Shown here in pieces: positions 61,672 through 64,000 of a DNA stretch of 64,000 nucleotides; position 1 is the stretch's first letter, and each line of letters opens with the position of its first letter. Position numbers and translations under genes: made by a program. Origin of the DNA: Fuerstiella marisgermanici (GTDB lineage: Bacteria > Planctomycetota > Planctomycetia > Planctomycetales > Planctomycetaceae); contig NZ_CP017641.1 in the NCBI RefSeq assembly GCF_001983935.1, positions 6,791,001 through 6,855,000 on the forward strand. The letters are read 5' to 3'. The notes beneath the pieces were generated by a model. That model did not search any database. It had not been told where the DNA came from and saw only the letters and a program-made list of their open reading frames with translations.

Positions 61672-64000
61672 CTAAGACTGCTTCGCCTTTTTCAGGCTTT
61701 CCAGCAGCTTGCGGAACTTCTCTTCGTTGATCTTCTTCAGTGTCTCACCCGGCTTGGCGAGTTGCAGTTTGCCTTTCATGACCACTTCGTCCGGAAGCAG
61801 ACATTCGCTGGAATTGCAGGCCTGGAAGTGGACGTGGAACTCAAGTTCCGCAACCTTGGCTGTTTCCTTTTCGTCAATTTCCAATATGCCGTACACCATG
61901 ATCTTACCGTCGTAGACGTGTGTCGCTGTTTCAAACAGTTGCAGGGTGTGGTGCTTGGGATATTTGAGCTTGGTGAGCTTCACTTTTTGCTTCGTGTTGA
62001 TTTCGACTTTCGTCGGCTTCATGTAGTCGGGGTTCGAAGGGTTCGCATTGATGTGCCAGCCATCTTTGATGTCGAGCTCAATCGCCACATAACACTTTCC
62101 TCCGCGCGGAAGCTTGTTGTACAGCGGGTAGATTTTTACCTTCACCAACTTCGGCTTCTCATCCTTGGCGGCAGTATCGTCCGGACCCGGCACGAAAGGC
62201 TTGAATGCCGTCTGCTCAATTACGGCTGCAGTGCTGGCGTTTGGATTGGCATCGTCAGGCGTGCCAACGGTGGCCGGTGTCTTGTCGTTGTCAGAGCCGG
62301 TCAAAATGTAGTTCGAATTAGGGCTTTGCATCCGCTGCTCGGAAGCCGCCGTCAAGGTTGCACCGATTGTTTTGACGTGGCTAACGCTCTCAGCGTCTGC
62401 CTCGCGATCTTTGGCCGTTGTCAGCCAAAGATCGAGCGACCGTGCTAGCCCGCAGCAGGAGGCCGGCGATTTTTCCAGCACTGGTGCGAATCGCTGCAAG
62501 GTGTCGGCTGCGATGCTGCGAAACTGTGAGGACTTGTTGTGTTGGTCGAGGCGAATCAGATTGCGAACCGACACGCTGTTGGCAGACGCGAACACGGAAT
62601 CGTAGACAGAGCTGGTGCGTGCGATGAGCTGTTCGTGGTTGCTGGATGTGAAGTAGAACGCCTGCAGCGTTTCGTCGTAGAACGATTCCACCTGTTGGCT
62701 TGCCAACTTCGTCGCTTCTTCCAGCCATTTTTGATCGTTTGTTGTGGTGTGCAGTTCCAACAGAGCGTCGACCAGGAATGCATAGTCGTCCAGATAGCCG
62801 TTATGCTTTGGTGCCCCGTTGCGCCACGTCCGGAGAAGATTGCCGTCTGCTGAACGCAGGTTTGTCAGCAGGAAATTGGTCGCCCGTGCTGCAGCGTCTG
62901 TGTCCTGGGGCCTCTGTAGTTCGCGTCCGCTGTACGCCAGGGCTCGAATCATGAGGGCATTCCACGCAGTCAGAACCTTGTCATCAAGAAGTGGGCGTTC
63001 ACGCTTCGACCGAACTTCCAGCAGCTTCGAGCGATGCTGCTGCAGTTTTTCTTCCAGGCTGGATAGTTCCTGCTTCTGTTCCGCTGCGACGGCAGCCAGT
63101 GGACTTGGCAGGTGCAATACGAAGCCATGTTCGAATGAGTTTTCTGCATTCAGTCCATACACTTGTTCGAACAGCGAGCTGTCTTTAGCTCCCAACGTGT
63201 CCTGGATTTCCTGCTTCGACCAGACATAGTATTCGCCTTCGATGGCGTTGGTTTCTGCATCCAGAGCGGAACAGAAACCGCCTTCGGGCGTTGTCATGTC
63301 GCGAAGCACAAAGTCGGCGATCTCAGCTGCCACTTCGGCCAGCAGGTTATTGTTACTTAGCCTGGCTGTCCGCGTATAAACGCCCAGCAGCATGGCCTGG
63401 TCGTACAGCATTTTTTCGAAGTGCGGGACGAGCCACTTTCGGTCGGTGCTGTAACGATGAAAGCCGCCAGCAAGGTGATCGCGAATTCCTCCACGAGCCA
63501 TCTTTAGCAACGACTGTTCGACGATGTCCAGCAGGTCTTTGTCACCAGACGCTTCGAAGGCATCCAGCACCAGTTCCATCCGCGGCACGTTAGGAAAACG
63601 TGGCCCATCCGGATTGGTTGCTTTAAAGTCGACGCCGCCCCAGACCGGGTCGTACATTTCCTGGACCTCATCCACGGCAGCGGTCACGAGGTCGGCGTTC
63701 AGTGCTGTCGCTTCCAGGTCAACACCGGGCCGCGTCATTCGCTGCACCTGAGCCGCCATCAGCTCTCCGGATCGTTCTAAGGCCTCACGGTTGTTGTTCC
63801 ACAGGGTGGAGATCTTCGTGGCGGCCGTCAAAAATCCAGGACCACGTTCAGGGCTGTCATTTGGAGGCAGGTAGGTTGCGCCGGCAATCGGGTTGCCTTC
63901 AGGCGTGAGGAACATCGATAGCGGCCAGCCTCCGCCGCCTCGACCGCCCACAAGTTGCTGGTACACCAGCAGACTGGTCATGTAGATGTCGTCGATATCC
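61672..64000 (-). CDS. DUF255 thioredoxin-fold/glucosidase-like protein fused to a DsbD N-terminal-like domain (partial)
   Basis: Runs off the right edge; 776 codons are visible. The first codons in the window read DIDDIYMTSLL, continuing into GGRGGGGWPLSMFLTPEG, the hallmark of the DUF255 (YyaL/SSP411) family, whose thioredoxin domain lies further upstream. An (alpha/alpha)6-barrel follows (GGFHRYSTDRKWLVPHFEKM, GGFCSALDAETNAIEGEYY, LLDDKVLTAWNALMIRAL). After residue 600 a separate domain begins: KIYPLYNKLPRGGKCYVAIE, DGWHINANPSNPDY and HFQACNSSECLLPDEV, which matches the N-terminal domain of DsbD, with a Cys pair in CNSSEC. The fusion points to a redox role in the envelope. Confidence 0.9.
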   Translation of the reverse strand, partial: DIDDIYMTSLLVYQQLVGGRGGGGWPLSMFLTPEGNPIAGATYLPPNDSPERGPGFLTAATKISTLWNNNREALERSGELMAAQVQRMTRPGVDLEATALNADLVTAAVDEVQEMYDPVWGGVDFKATNPDGPRFPNVPRMELVLDAFEASGDKDLLDIVEQSLLKMARGGIRDHLAGGFHRYSTDRKWLVPHFEKMLYDQAMLLGVYTRTARLSNNNLLAEVAAEIADFVLRDMTTPEGGFCSALDAETNAIEGEYYVWSKQEIQDTLGAKDSSLFEQVYGLNAENSFEHGFVLHLPSPLAAVAAEQKQELSSLEEKLQQHRSKLLEVRSKRERPLLDDKVLTAWNALMIRALAYSGRELQRPQDTDAAARATNFLLTNLRSADGNLLRTWRNGAPKHNGYLDDYAFLVDALLELHTTTNDQKWLEEATKLASQQVESFYDETLQAFYFTSSNHEQLIARTSSVYDSVFASANSVSVRNLIRLDQHNKSSQFRSIAADTLQRFAPVLEKSPASCCGLARSLDLWLTTAKDREADAESVSHVKTIGATLTAASEQRMQSPNSNYILTGSDNDKTPATVGTPDDANPNASTAAVIEQTAFKPFVPGPDDTAAKDEKPKLVKVKIYPLYNKLPRGGKCYVAIELDIKDGWHINANPSNPDYMKPTKVEINTKQKVKLTKLKYPKHHTLQLFETATHVYDGKIMVYGILEIDEKETAKVAELEFHVHFQACNSSECLLPDEVVMKGKLQLAKPGETLKKINEEKFRKLLESLKKAKQS

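Noticed and set aside
1-64000. tRNA, rRNA, insertion sequences, prophage or replication origin
   Set aside because: I looked for cloverleaf-like stretches, transposase motifs and DnaA-box clusters and saw none. Reading by eye cannot exclude a small RNA.

Overview
The window looks like part of a Planctomycetota chromosome. The inference rests on gene content: a TIGR02999-type ECF sigma factor directly before a very large membrane-bound Ser/Thr kinase, a membrane-anchored PP2C phosphatase, many multi-domain two-component proteins, secreted cysteine-rich/HEAT and leucine-rich-repeat proteins, a TadE/TadG pair with a von Willebrand A domain, and a DUF255 thioredoxin-fold protein. Family and genus cannot be fixed by reading alone.

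Region 1 (1-17766, all plus strand) is an exopolysaccharide or O-antigen type cluster. It starts with a decayed WcaI-like glycosyltransferase, then has three FkbM-type and two other SAM methyltransferases, a Wzx-like flippase, a Wzy-like polymerase, five intact glycosyltransferases (three GT4-like, one CgeB-like, one GT2), a beta-propeller-like protein of unknown function, an AsnB-type amidotransferase and a WcaF-like acetyltransferase. Several genes overlap by ATGA or GTGA, so much of it is probably translationally coupled. The number of methyltransferases suggests a heavily O-methylated glycan.

Region 2 (17767-24290) has a gap without a recognisable gene, two tandem paralogous small secreted proteins of an unrecognised family, each followed by a hairpin terminator, a 61-residue CsrA-like protein on the minus strand, an M3 oligopeptidase (PrlC-like) and a soluble transhydrogenase (SthA).

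Region 3 (24397-36737, minus strand) is a dense signalling array. In transcription order it reads: membrane-anchored thioredoxin-like protein, His-rich multi-TM/PAS histidine kinase, CHASE/PAS histidine kinase, receiver-PAS-kinase hybrid, receiver-HDOD protein, receiver-degenerate HD-GYP protein, single receiver, then a dCache/HAMP kinase overlapping an Rcp1-like receiver that carries an in-frame TAA. Overlaps and short gaps suggest that at least the first seven form one operon. This is the best candidate for an undescribed multi-component system.

Region 4 (37661-46342) holds a secreted leucine-rich-repeat/Ala-Lys coiled-coil protein, an Mla-type lipid transport operon (permease, ATPase, MCE protein) flanked in inverted orientation by copies of an 89-bp GC-rich repeat, a PEGA lipoprotein, a PP2C phosphatase and a HAMP histidine kinase. 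Region 5 (46463-53516) holds the ECF sigma factor, the giant kinase, and TadE- and TadG/VWA-type surface proteins. Region 6 (53908-64000) holds small membrane proteins, a cysteine-rich HEAT protein, a GT39-like membrane glycosyltransferase, a DPM1-like GT2 gene following an ExbB-like channel and a 58-residue membrane protein, an unrecognised secreted protein, and a DUF255/DsbD-N fusion that runs off the right edge.

I saw no tRNA, rRNA, CRISPR array, insertion sequence or replication origin.
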